Under the pieces are notes generated by a model that did no database searches, was not told the DNA's origin, and worked only from the letters and a program-made list of their open reading frames with translations. Below are positions 42,074 through 51,735 of a stretch of 64,000 nt of DNA, piece after piece; positions within the stretch are counted from its first letter, which is position 1; each line of letters opens with the position of its first letter. The stretch comes from Zoroaster sp. YZ-2022. Its lineage: Eukaryota; Echinodermata; Asteroidea; Forcipulatida; Zoroasteridae. Made by a program: the position numbers and the translations under genes. Location of the stretch: the NCBI GenBank assembly GCA_029582265.1, contig CM055826.1:37270127-37334126 (forward strand), read 5' to 3'.

Positions 42074-42769
42074 CTACCTATGCCATAATATTCACAACAT
42101 GTATATGCACATAGACAGTTAGACACCATATAATTTATACCAGTAACGGACACAGAAAACACCACAAACTTTAATCATGGAGGAAGGAACTTCATACCTA
42201 CCTCTATTAAATATGTCTATGAATTAATGTTGTCCAACTGTGACTCGTATCATGGAGCATTTAGTCTAAATATAGTTCCTATAATTATGAAGTCGATCAA
42301 TCCACCAAATCTAGGAAATCAAGGTCAAAATCTTACAGAGGCAGACTTTCCTGAAACTGTTAAAGAAAAATAACAAACTTAACATACCGTCGTCGATCTC
42401 CCGAGACTTGACTTGTAGCACGCCGTGGCAGCACTGATACCCTGAACCAACCTAAGGGTAAAACCAACCAACATGGAATATCGCTGATAGGCTATGTTTT
42501 ACAAGCACTTAAGAATACATTTGAGAATACAACTAACTGTACATGTACATGTATAATGTACAACTAGGATCATATCACAGTCCCTGCTGTTCTCTGCATA
42601 CCTTGCTCTACTGCCTGTCATATGTTTGGAACGTGTATTTCGAACGTATATCTCGCGTCTGGTTTGTGTACTAGGAGCATTTGAGCAAAATAGCAGTTAG
42701 GTCTAACACAGTTTTAAGTTTCCAACCACGTTAGTTTATTGTCTGTTTTATTATTCTCTCCCTGTTTAA
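42074..42769. other. Putative intron and flank
   Basis: Apart from the candidate exon at 42388-42451, nothing was recognised. Confidence 0.35.
42388..42451 (-). CDS. Candidate 64-nt exon, same unknown gene
   Basis: Acceptor CCCTTAG and donor ACG|GTATGT bound 64 nt that encode LVQGISAATACYKSSLGRST(T) in a frame ending at phase 0, which fits the exon at 42014-42073. Not confirmed. Confidence 0.35.
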
Positions 42770-43025
42770 TTATTCCTTTGTCTGGTCTCACGCCTGCTTC
42801 ACGACTGTGCTTCTTGTCTTTTGTGTTCCTTTCACACCTGACCAACTTCTGCCCACTCCTGCGTTAAATTTGTGTGCATTTCTGTATATTGTCAATTTTG
42901 CTTTTGAGAAAAGAAAATGCTAGGTTCGAAACGTAAGGCCAATAACTACTATTTTGCATTTATACTGTATGTCCTTTAGGTTGGTAAGCAGTCTGCAACA
43001 GCAAATTTCTCTATTTATTTTATGA
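42770..43025 (+). repeat. Penelope-type terminal repeat piece
   Basis: CACACCTGACCAACTTCTGC and GCTAGGTTCGAAACGTAAGG followed by GTCCTTTAGGTTGGTAAGCA match 18070-18255. Confidence 0.6.
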
Positions 43026-43135
43026 GCACTGTGTGGGTTCAGCCGTAATAATCCCTAATCCCATCTGAAAAAAATGTTGATTTCCACCCAAGAGACTAGT
43101 TGGTACACTTTTATACGTTACCACAAACCCTCTCG

Positions 43136-43440
43136 GGGTGCCATGGCCGAGGGGTCTAGTACGTTGGGCTTGGGTTCTGGTGGCTGGGTCGCCAGAATGT
43201 GGGTTCGGGTCCTCACCGCGACCGTGGTGCTTGTGTCCTTGAGCAAGACACTTTACCGTAATTGCTTCTCTCCACCCAGGAGTATAAATGGGTACCTGGC
43301 AATAGCTAGGGAAGTGACCTGCGATGGACTAGCATCCCATCCAGGGGGAATGGAAATATTCTCAGTCGTTTCATGCCAACGAAACCGGAGATAAACACCG
43401 GCCTGATGAGCCAATATGGCTCGAGACAGACTTTACTTTA
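43136..43440 (+). mobile_element. SINE family 1 head with a different body and tail
   Basis: The head (GCCATGGCCGAGGGG, GGGTTCGGGTCC; CTTGAGCAAGACACTTTACC) is family 1, but after TAAATGGGTACCTG it carries CTGCGATGGACTAGCATCCC and ends AGACAGACTTTACTTTA-like, unlike the (ATT)n tail. Confidence 0.75.
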
Positions 43441-44590
43441 CAAACCCTCTACACAAAAGTCCAATGGTGTACATGTACATGTACATGTATACCCATGCTG
43501 TAGTTTATTTAGCGAGACGGTAGTGGGTCAGGTGGTTTATAGCTCTGGTCAAGGCCAACATTTATTTATTACTTTTTTGTCGCCAACAATTTTCACAATT
43601 ACGCAGTCAAAATACAACAGATGATTCCAATCTATCGTCGCTTATCAAAGTTATAGGTGTGCAGCAGATACTCGAGGACTGAACATCTGATAAAAGGATG
43701 AAATACACAGCAGTGGGAGAAGTGACGAAGTGAACAATTGAGGGTTACACGCACGAATGAGCCCATTGTGGTGAATTAGGGTACTGAAGACACCGATCAA
43801 AAGCCTACCATGAAGTCTGACAAGTGTGTGTCATAACAAGACTGTTGGAACCGAACTGATAGGCTGCACAATATAATGATGGAGCGAAATAGGCTGGACG
43901 GCAGACCGATAGGAAAAAATTGTGTGAGTTCACAGTAGCTTTTCCGTTGAAAAGAATATAAACTTTACAGCAGAAATTACTGTTTTCAGCTTTTCCTGTG
44001 AAAATACAAAAATGAGCAGTTTCTAAATAGTTACGTTCCTATTCTCTGTGAAGTTGCAGCAGGTCTGCTGTTGATGCACAAGGGAAGATTCTGCTGTATA
44101 ACAAAGAATCTGCTGTATAACAAAGAAGTCTCCGTCATGCCAATTGACAAAACAACTTACTGTAAATGAACGACCATTTTTTAACCATTTGCTTACTCTT
44201 TGTGAATCAAGATAAACATCGATCATGCTTATTCAGTTTATTCATATAAATTTTAACAAAGAAGAAAATGTACTTTTCTAAATTCGAAATAACTTTACTT
44301 GAACTTTATTTTGCTTTTCAAAAAGTGACAGCCAAACTCAATTCAAGGGTTTACACCATCATCTCTATACCAAGTAAGTTTCGTTTCAAGTAAGTTTCGA
44401 CAATTTGTTTCGATAATTTGTTTATTTTGTTTATATGTTTATTTTGGAATTTCCAATTCTATATCTTCCTTTCGATGTACCGCGGACATTTTGAACTGTT
44501 GAAGACTTAAAACCATTAAGACAAGATTATGTATGCCATTCAGTTCACCGGCAAACCATATACCGTTCATGTCCATGTAAATTATACATC
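43441..44590. other. Spacer, nothing recognised
   Basis: ACATGTACATGTAC repeats lie near 43470. 44195-44225 weakly resembles the 81-bp unit in reverse. No gene. Confidence 0.4.
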
Positions 44591-44594
44591 TGTT

Positions 44595-44770
44595 AGGTAA
44601 AACTTGTAGCTTTGCATGGTGAGGATAAGTAAGACTAATTGCGGTGACACCATGTGGAATCTCAATTGAGTAGTAATTAGTTCTGAAAAGAACTGGAGGT
44701 ACAACACGACGTTTCGACCAGTATGCTCTGATCGTCCTCAGGAGAAACATTCTCCTGAGGACGAGTTATC
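44595..44770 (-). ncRNA. Penelope-type repeat with hammerhead-like hairpin
   Basis: On the minus strand CTGAGGA, one C, GATCAG, AGCATA, CTGGTC, GAAACG lies at about 44702-44742. Stem II pairs completely, with base changes relative to the 4551 copy that keep pairing. It is followed by a 14-bp hairpin (CGTCCTCAGGAGAA/TTCTCCTGAGGACG). Confidence 0.45.
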
Positions 44771-45255
44771 TCGTCATCCCAAGGAGTTATCTCCTCCTCC
44801 CTATGAGTTATCTCCTCCTCTCGAGGAGTTATCTCATCATCCCGAGGAGTTATCTCGTCATCCCGAGGAGTTATCTCGTCATCCCGAGGAGTTATCTCCT
44901 ATCCCGAGGAGTTATCTCCTCATCCCTAGGAGTTATCTCCTCCTCCCTAGGAGTTATCTCCTCCTCCCGAGGAGTTATCTCCTCATCCCAAGGAGTTATC
45001 TCCTCCTCCCTAGGAGTTATCTCTTCATCCCAAGAAGTTTCCCAATGAGTTATCTCCTATCCCGAGGAGTTATCTCCTCCTCCCTAGGAGTTATCTCCTC
45101 CTCCCTAGGAGTTATCTCCTCCTCCCTAGGAGTTATCTCCTCCTCCCGAGGAGTTATCTCCCCCTCCATAGGAGTTATCTCCTTAACCCGAGGAGTTATC
45201 TCCTCCTCCCTAGGAGTTATCTCCTCATCCCTAGGAGTTATCTCCTCCTCCCTAG
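44755..45255. repeat. 21-bp minisatellite (about 24 units)
   Basis: The unit GAGTTATCTCCTCCTCCCTAG varies at a few positions. It is open in one frame (GVISSSL repeats), with interruptions near 45035. It starts within the hairpin of the preceding Penelope-type repeat. Confidence 0.95.
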
Positions 45256-45329
45256 GATGGTATCAATGATCCCAATCATACGTACTTTCAAGTGAATTAT
45301 TTCGCAAATTAATTGTTGTCAATAATTGG

Positions 45330-45540
45330 ACAATATCGTCACGATCAGAGCAGATTTTCAACAGGGCATGGAATCGGTGTCCTAGCTTAAGACACTGACT
45401 GAAAATTACTGGCTCATTTATGCAGCAGCAACGGTAACATGACCTTATCACGTTGGTTATTATTTTCAGTCACCGAGTTAATCTAAAACTAGCACTCTGA
45501 TTCCATGCCCTGTTGATCGTGATGATAATGTCCTTTAAAG
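45330..45540. mobile_element. MITE with inverted AACAGGGCATGGAATC ends
   Basis: AACAGGGCATGGAATCGG near 45370 and its complement near 45500 plus GACTGAAAAT/ATTTTCAGTC inner arms form an inverted repeat of about 200 bp. Confidence 0.65.
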
Positions 45541-45884
45541 AGACAGAGGAATGTGAATGAGGAACAAATAAAACATGTAAACAAATGTTATAAACGTCTT
45601 GAAAGTTATTTATAAGTAGCCTACCCTCTAACGACCATGAAAATGTCGACAATTTCAAATGACCCCTAACATCACAGTGACATTTGTACACAGAGTACAT
45701 GACATTTGACACGGTACGTCTGCTGTGTACCGAGTCCTTGTGACATGACTGTGATTTGATGTTAATGACGCTGGAAGGTCACCAGTCCTAGGCCTTTCCG
45801 CTCATTATAGAAAAATGAACCCTGTAATAGAGCACAAGGTTTGTGTTTGAATGAACAGGAAGTTGCTTCACTTGTATTGTAGAC

Positions 45885-46015
45885 TGGCTCCTGGCGCACC
45901 ATTCATGGGATTTCATTGGATATGATGTGTCGAAGATCTGACGTCACGCTTCGAGGCTTGCGCTAGCTACCAGCCAAGGTCAAAGTTGAATCTCCGGGAA
46001 ACAAACATGGCGGCC
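45885..46015. repeat. Dispersed repeat family R, copy 4
   Basis: GATCTGACGTCACGCTTCGA and CCAAGGTCAAAGTTGAATCT match 2680-2745 closely. Confidence 0.7.
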
Positions 46016-46119
46016 GCATGTTTGGGGTAAAACAAATAGCGAACTGGCGTAGTGGTATACATTCCTTGCCTTTCACATCTGAGGACCCGGCCAAATCCTA
46101 CATGGATCGTGGTTTCAGA

Positions 46120-46493
46120 CCATAATAATAATAATAATAATAATAATGTAGACTTATATGGCGTACGTATCCACCAAACTGGTGCTCAAGGCGCATTACA
46201 TTATTACCCCCTGCTCATCAGGCTCATAAATCATTCCTGAAACCATCTCAGCTCCCTGGGGAGTATACAGCTCAATTGCTGCCATTACAGCGCATATAGG
46301 GCTAATCAAACACAACAACCAACTCTGTCCTCACAGGTTTACCCCTGGGTGGAGAGAAGCAATTATGGTAAAGTGTCTTGCTCAAGGACACAAGCACCAT
46401 GGTCGCGGTTGGGATTCGAACCCACATTCTGACGACTCAGCCATCAGATCACAAATCCGATGCACTAAACCGCTCGACCATGGTACTCCATAT
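46120..46493 (-). mobile_element. tRNA-derived SINE, family 1, nearly full length
   Basis: (AAT)n tail at 46124-46146, body and tRNA-like head with GGTTCGAATCC-type B box on the minus strand. A full match to 3196-3545. Confidence 0.88.
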
Positions 46494-46509
46494 CTGATAA
46501 CATGGTATT

Positions 46510-46671
46510 TACCAAGACTCTTTAAAAAAAAATAAAAGGCATTTATATAGCGCCTTATCAAAAAAATGGCCAAAGCGCTTTACAAAACTTACGCTACCGA
46601 CTTAAAGTAAAATACAATCTTATACTACTGCAATACCCTACAATCTTACAAATACAACAAACAGAACACAG

Positions 46672-46706
<35 letters not shown>
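46510..46706 (-). repeat. LINE-type 3' tail and poly(A) tract
   Basis: The minus strand contains AAAGCGCTTTGGCCATTTTT and GGCGCTATATAAATGCC, a common LINE/SINE tail. A pure A run of about 37 bp is at 46670-46706. Confidence 0.6.
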
Positions 46707-46711
<5 letters not shown>

Positions 46712-46848
46712 TCCTTCTCACATGTAAAACTATTAAAAACTGGACATTAGTTTGTAGTCACACTGGTTACTTCACGCTACAGTTTTATACTAAAGACGCT
46801 TTTGAGGAATCCTTGTTTTTATTAAAAGAAAGATAATACCAGGAGCCA

Positions 46849-47038
46849 ATTTCATAGAGATGCTAAGCAGACAATTTTGCTAAGCAAATATTTTCGCTAA
46901 GCATTTTAAGACAGACTACCAGCCAAAATGGATACATTTTGTGTGGAAGTTTGGCTGGTAACCAAAGAAATCTGCTAAGCAAATATTTCTTGTAAGCATT
47001 TTTTTCCTGCTGAGCAGCTCTGTGAAATTGGGCTCAGA
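46849..47038. mobile_element. MITE family GCTTAGCAG, copy 2
   Basis: GAGCCAATTTCATAGAG and GTGAAATTGGGCTCAG form the inverted ends. The interior has GCTAAGCAAATATTT twice and TTTGGCTGGTAACC. Confidence 0.75.
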
Positions 47039-47083
47039 AGTATATTACCTACACAGACCTCTATAGTGTTTAGACTTCTAATG

Positions 47084-47172
47084 ATACACCACAATAATTA
47101 ATACACCACAATAATTAATACACCACAATAATTAATACACCACAATAATTAATACACCACAATAATTAATAC
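47084..47172. repeat. 17-bp tandem repeat
   Basis: Five copies of ACACCACAATAATTAAT. Confidence 0.95.
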
Positions 47173-47617
47173 AATTTACAATAAATTACGATTTCAAGGT
47201 GTTCAGGAATAACCCCAATTATCCTGAACACCTAATAACCCCACGCGTCCCCTTAGATTAAGGATTATGATGATGGATATGGCAAAACCTGAGGTGCCAT
47301 CACAACATGTAGATCCAGGATAGCTTTAAACTGATAGTCAACAGGTTGCCGAAGCGATACTTTCCTCACATTATCACCTTTGTGGACCCGGGTTCAAATC
47401 TCGTTCAGACTCGAGCTGACGTGTTGATTGGGTTTTCAGATGACGGTGCTTTTCCCTATATAATATATTTCTGGGGTAAACTGTAATGTTTTCATTATTT
47501 TTCGCTTTACAGGTTAACGAGCTACAGTGCTTGAGGCACTTTTGAGGATACTATTAACCATGGTAAAACCAAGACAGTCATGAGGTTTGCTTTTCCTCCT
47601 CGCAAAATTCAAATATA
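47173..47617. other. Spacer with a tRNA-like scrap
   Basis: GGACCCGGGTTCAAATC near 47385 is B-box-like. No full tRNA. Nothing else was recognised. Confidence 0.35.
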
Positions 47618-48127
47618 GGGTGCGTTCGAGTAGCTTCCCCGGGTCGACCCGGGTCTGACTCCGGAGCATTCGAGTAGGCCTTACGTCATTGCCGGGGCTA
47701 ACCTGCTCACGAAGCAGGTCACTTGAGGCAGACCCAGGTAAGTGACGTCACTTTGAGAATATTCTGAATGGCCGCCATCTTTGTTTTCAGTGCGGCAATT
47801 TCGTGAAATACATTTTCAACCCTTAAACAATGAATCTGTGAGTGGAGACGGTTCTTGTACTAGAAGATGCGTTGTTTTGTACGAACCTGAGAAGTAATCC
47901 GATCATTAGTACCTGGAAAATAATTATTTTGCGATCGTTTCGTTGTAAATATTTTGTTTACAAAAAGTCCGTGTGACCTTTGACATTCTTCGCATCGCTT
48001 TAACGACCACAAGAGGGCTTACGTTCAACGGGATGCTCGTTCGATTAGGTTGTACTACCATGGTTGTACTTGGGGCTCACCCGTGTGACGTACTCGGGTT
48101 ACCTCGGGGAGCTACTCGAACGCACCC
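47618..48127. mobile_element. MITE with GGGTGCGTTCGAGTAGCT ends
   Basis: GGGTGCGTTCGAGTAGCT at 47618 and its complement at 48127 bound 510 bp. The inverted repeats extend through the CCCCGGG/CCTCGGGG parts. Target duplication is unclear. No transposase. Confidence 0.8.
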
Positions 48128-48774
48128 ATATATTCGACTCGAGTTTGGTCGGTGTCACATCTCGCTGCTGCTTGCGGGTGGCTTTAACAAGGATCAAGGC
48201 TAATCATTTGGATGGCGCACCCAATCGGCGAACAGGTGGTTCAGGCCCGGGCCTGTGGAATGGGGATGTCAGAGATTTCCAATCTGTTCCGCTCGCGCGC
48301 TGGAGACGTCTGGGCTCAACATTCAGCACTCTGTCTCTGAGTATTTCACATATTTTTATTGGTAGATGGCATGGCAACGGGGGACACGTTCCCCCACCCC
48401 ACCCCCAAATTGACCACTAGCATATCAATATGCCAATGTCAATGACTCAATGTGCCCACAGCCATGCGCCCTTCTCTTTCTGTCATCCGGTTTTCAAATG
48501 TAACGTTAGGCTGAATTAATGCAAACTGTGACCTCTCAAAATTGCCAAAACAGTTGCCATCTTATCAAATACAAAATTTGCAGTTAGTGACCTAACATTT
48601 CGACTCTAGCAGAGTCTTACTCAGAACTCAACAAAACTCAACTGTTGACAGTACTCAACTTGCTGTTCACTCGATTCAGTGCCCGAACACGCCCCAGGAA
48701 AATTCTTTGTATCCATCTGGAAAGGTTTCATAATGGAATATTTGTAAATTCATTATGGGGTATAATGTTGTCCT
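48128..48774. other. Spacer, nothing recognised
   Basis: No gene or clear repeat was recognised. Confidence 0.35.
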
Positions 48775-49085
48775 CTTTCGGCTGCTCCCGTTAGGGGTCG
48801 CCACAGCGGATCATGATCCGCATATTTGATTTGGCATAGGTTTTACGCCGGATGCCCTTCCTGACGCAACCCTCCCATTTATCCGGGCTTGGGACCGGCA
48901 CTAAGCATGCACTGGCTTGTACATCCCCAGTGGCTGGGTTCAATTCGGCCCTCGCAGCAATTATGGTAAAGTGTCTTACTCAAGGACACAAGCACCATGG
49001 TCGCGGCAAGGCTTCGAACCCACACACTCTGACGACTCAGCCATCAGAACACAAATCCAATGCACTAAACCGCTCGACCATGGCA
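48775..49085 (-). mobile_element. Chimeric SINE-like repeat with a widespread motif
   Basis: 48780-48955 carries GTTAGGGGTCGCCACAGCGG and TTTTACGCCGGATGCCCTTC, a motif known from repeats in distant animals. It joins directly to a minus-strand family 1 SINE head (48955-49085). Confidence 0.6.
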
Positions 49086-49352
49086 CCTCATTATGGGGTA
49101 TAATATAAAAAACATATTGTTTCATACAGCTTGGGTTCTTCATCCCATTGGATATTTTTTACTTTTACTTTCACATCGTTATTCTCTCCTAGAAGAGAAG
49201 AGCATATCATTGGTATATGATAATGTACATTCATTTTATACCTCTAGTTTTCAAGAAATATACTCATTTAATTAACCTAAAAGATTCATCACAATATGTT
49301 CTCACATTTTGGGGAAAACGATGAAAAACTGATACATGCGTTTTATTCTTGT

Positions 49353-49492
49353 ACACTGCAAAAATCGGGGTGTTAAAATAACACCATGCAGTGGTGTTAT
49401 CTTTATTCTTTCATGGTGTTTATATTGGGTGACATGCTCAATATGAACACCACTGGTGTAGATTTTAACACCGCATTTTTTGCAGTGTATGT
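49353..49492. mobile_element. Palindromic MITE (CACTGCAAAAA ends)
   Basis: ACACTGCAAAAATCGGGGTG and its diverged complement TTTTTTGCAGTGT bound 140 bp. Internal GGTGTTA/TAACACC pairs. Confidence 0.8.
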
Positions 49493-49572
49493 CAAACAAA
49501 AAGTTGCACAGGAACCCCAGCTATGTATGAAATAGTACGTGTGTGTATTGCCCCATAATATAAGTTTTATGT

Positions 49573-49818
49573 ACACTCTAAAAAACAAAATGCTGAATAT
49601 AGCACCTCGAGTGCAATCACTATACAAGCTCCAAAAAAGTGCTAAAATTAGCACTTGAGGTGCTATATTCAGCACTTCGTTTTTAGAGTGCATATACAAA
49701 GTACACACGAAATGCTGAATATACTATCACCTCAAGTGCTAATTTTAGCACTTTTTAGGAGCTTGTATAGTGACTACACTAGAGGTGCTATATTCAGCAC
49801 TTCGTTTTTTAGAGTGTA
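49573..49818. mobile_element. Two palindromic MITEs of one family side by side
   Basis: Copy 1 at 49573-49692 and copy 2 at about 49705-49818. Both have AAATGCTGAATATA near the start and GGTGCTATATTCAGCACTTC near the end, and ACTCTAAAAA-type termini. Copy 2 lacks the outermost left bases. Confidence 0.85.
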
Positions 49819-51129
49819 GACCTATAGGGTAAATGTGATCATTTGCATTTCAAGAACACCGACAGTGCAAATAGGAACTCAATTTAATGACTTCCAACGA
49901 GACCTACAAGTATAACGATTACGCTGCATCGCAAGAGGTGTGATTAATCATAAGCAGAGACCTATGGCCACCGACTCATATCAGATGACTGGTTTAGTGA
50001 GGGTGCGCGGTGACATTCACAGTGCTGGGGGGGGGGGGACAGAAATAATCGTTGTCAATGTAAATGTCACTTACAATCTCTGATGACGTACACGTTGTCC
50101 TAGAGCAAAGATACCCAAAATCAGACGGGATAAATCATAATATCTGAAGCATCGTATCTTTAAAGTATTTTGAATAATGAGACGCTTAATTGTAATCTAT
50201 TTAAAAAAAAATTGATAAGGCGAAATTCTTTCTAAAATCATGATGAAATTACAGACGATGGAACTCATAAAACCCCCAATCCTGTTTTGTGTTTGGCTAG
50301 CGTGGTGCTCTCCATCGGTAGTAGGTGTTGTAATCTCAAACGGCATGTAATAAATTATATATGATGTCTGGGGCTCATCTGACTTACTTTTGACAGGTAT
50401 CAGCTGGATATCTCGCTTGTAGGCCTTTGTCGTTCGACGTAAGAAAACCGACATTATGGTCCTGCAACAGCAAGACATATTTGTACAAGTATGTCAATCC
50501 ATGGGTCAAACTGAGGAGAGTCTACGCCCGTTGGCGGTTTTGAACACGGGGGATTTCATTTTGGAGAAACCGAGAAAGCAGAACTCAAATGAATTGAAGC
50601 AAGTAGAAACGTTCATCCCGTTTTGGGGGGGTGAGTTCCTATAATTATGCGGCGCACGCACAACTTTCATGACTCATTTTAATTTTCATGGAAAAGCAAA
50701 TTACATGTCCTCCTTATATTAACTCAACTGATTTACCAGACGCAACAAAGAAACCAAACAAGGCTAGGCCTAAACTCGATAACTGCAGTACCAGGGGTTT
50801 AGGGGTTCGAGGCGTGACATTTTTGTAGTGTCTTTTGGGGATATCCACGAAATCCACATAGTCAATCAGATGACCTTCTCTTTTTCACACCTTTGGAAGT
50901 GATAGGGTGGTTCATTTCTTTGTAAACATGGTCATAATAGGGTGTGATGGTCGTGTGCGATTATCTGTACATGTAATTATTGTGCGAAGACACTTGAGTT
51001 ATTCCATGAAAAAAGAATCTCCCGAATTGGCTTAATGCTTTTTAATGTGTTCCTTCCTCCATGTTTATACAGACCCACCGACGAATATAACTGCTTGGTG
51101 TACGGGCGATTTAATACTGTAACTGTTAT
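49819..51129. other. Gene-poor spacer
   Basis: A G run lies near 50027-50039. No gene was recognised. Short ORFs here lack similarity I can name. Confidence 0.35.
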
Positions 51130-51353
51130 TTCCCAATTTAATTTGCTAAGCAATATAAAACAGACTACCGAGCAAAATGCTAAGGAAATCTGCTAAGCAA
51201 ATATTTTTGCTAAGCGATATAAAACAGACTACCGGCCAAAATGCATACATTTTGTATGAAAGTTTGGCTGGTAACCGAGGAAATCTGCTAAGCAAAACTT
51301 TCTGGTAAGCATGTTTTTTCTGCTTAGCAGATCTATGAAATTGGCCCAAGTTA
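51130..51353. mobile_element. MITE family GCTTAGCAG, copy 3
   Basis: TTTGCTAAGCAATATAAAACAG is seen twice, GTTTGGCTGGTAACCGAGG and ATGAAATTGGCCCAAG at the right end. Confidence 0.7.
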
Positions 51354-51354
51354 A

Positions 51355-51569
51355 ACTGCATGGGACGTTAAGCCGTAGGTCCCGTGTACTAGATTAAGTA
51401 ATGCACGTAAAAGAACCCAGAACACTTATCGTGGAAGTGTAAGGGGTTTACCCCGGTGTTTCTGGTTCACATTGCAAGCGCCCTTGTTTACAGGTTTCCT
51501 CAGGCTTTCGAGCTTACAGTGCTTAAGTGCGCTTTTCTGAGGCATCCCTTGGTTTCATTACCAGAAATG

Positions 51570-51602
<33 letters not shown>
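51355..51602 (+). mobile_element. SINE family 2, fullest copy
   Basis: GGGACGTTAAGCCGTAGGTC, AAAAGAACCCAGAACACTTA, TTTACCCCGGTGTTTCTGGT and CCTCAGGCTTTCGAGCTTAC lead to an (AAT)n tail at 51571-51602. The tRNA-like head is missing. Confidence 0.75.
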
Positions 51603-51604
<2 letters not shown>

Positions 51605-51735
51605 GGAAGTCTGTTTTGGACTTCTTCAACTGTATTCTACAATTTAAACTTAAAGCTTACACTCCAGGAAGCACACAAATATGTTGAGTACAGGAAATAT
51701 ATGCTAAGCAAAAATAGGTTACCAGCCAAATTGTC

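Noticed and set aside
44803..45269. Ser-rich GVISSSL repeat protein
   Set aside because: A 21-bp minisatellite with shifts and no start context or flanking exons.
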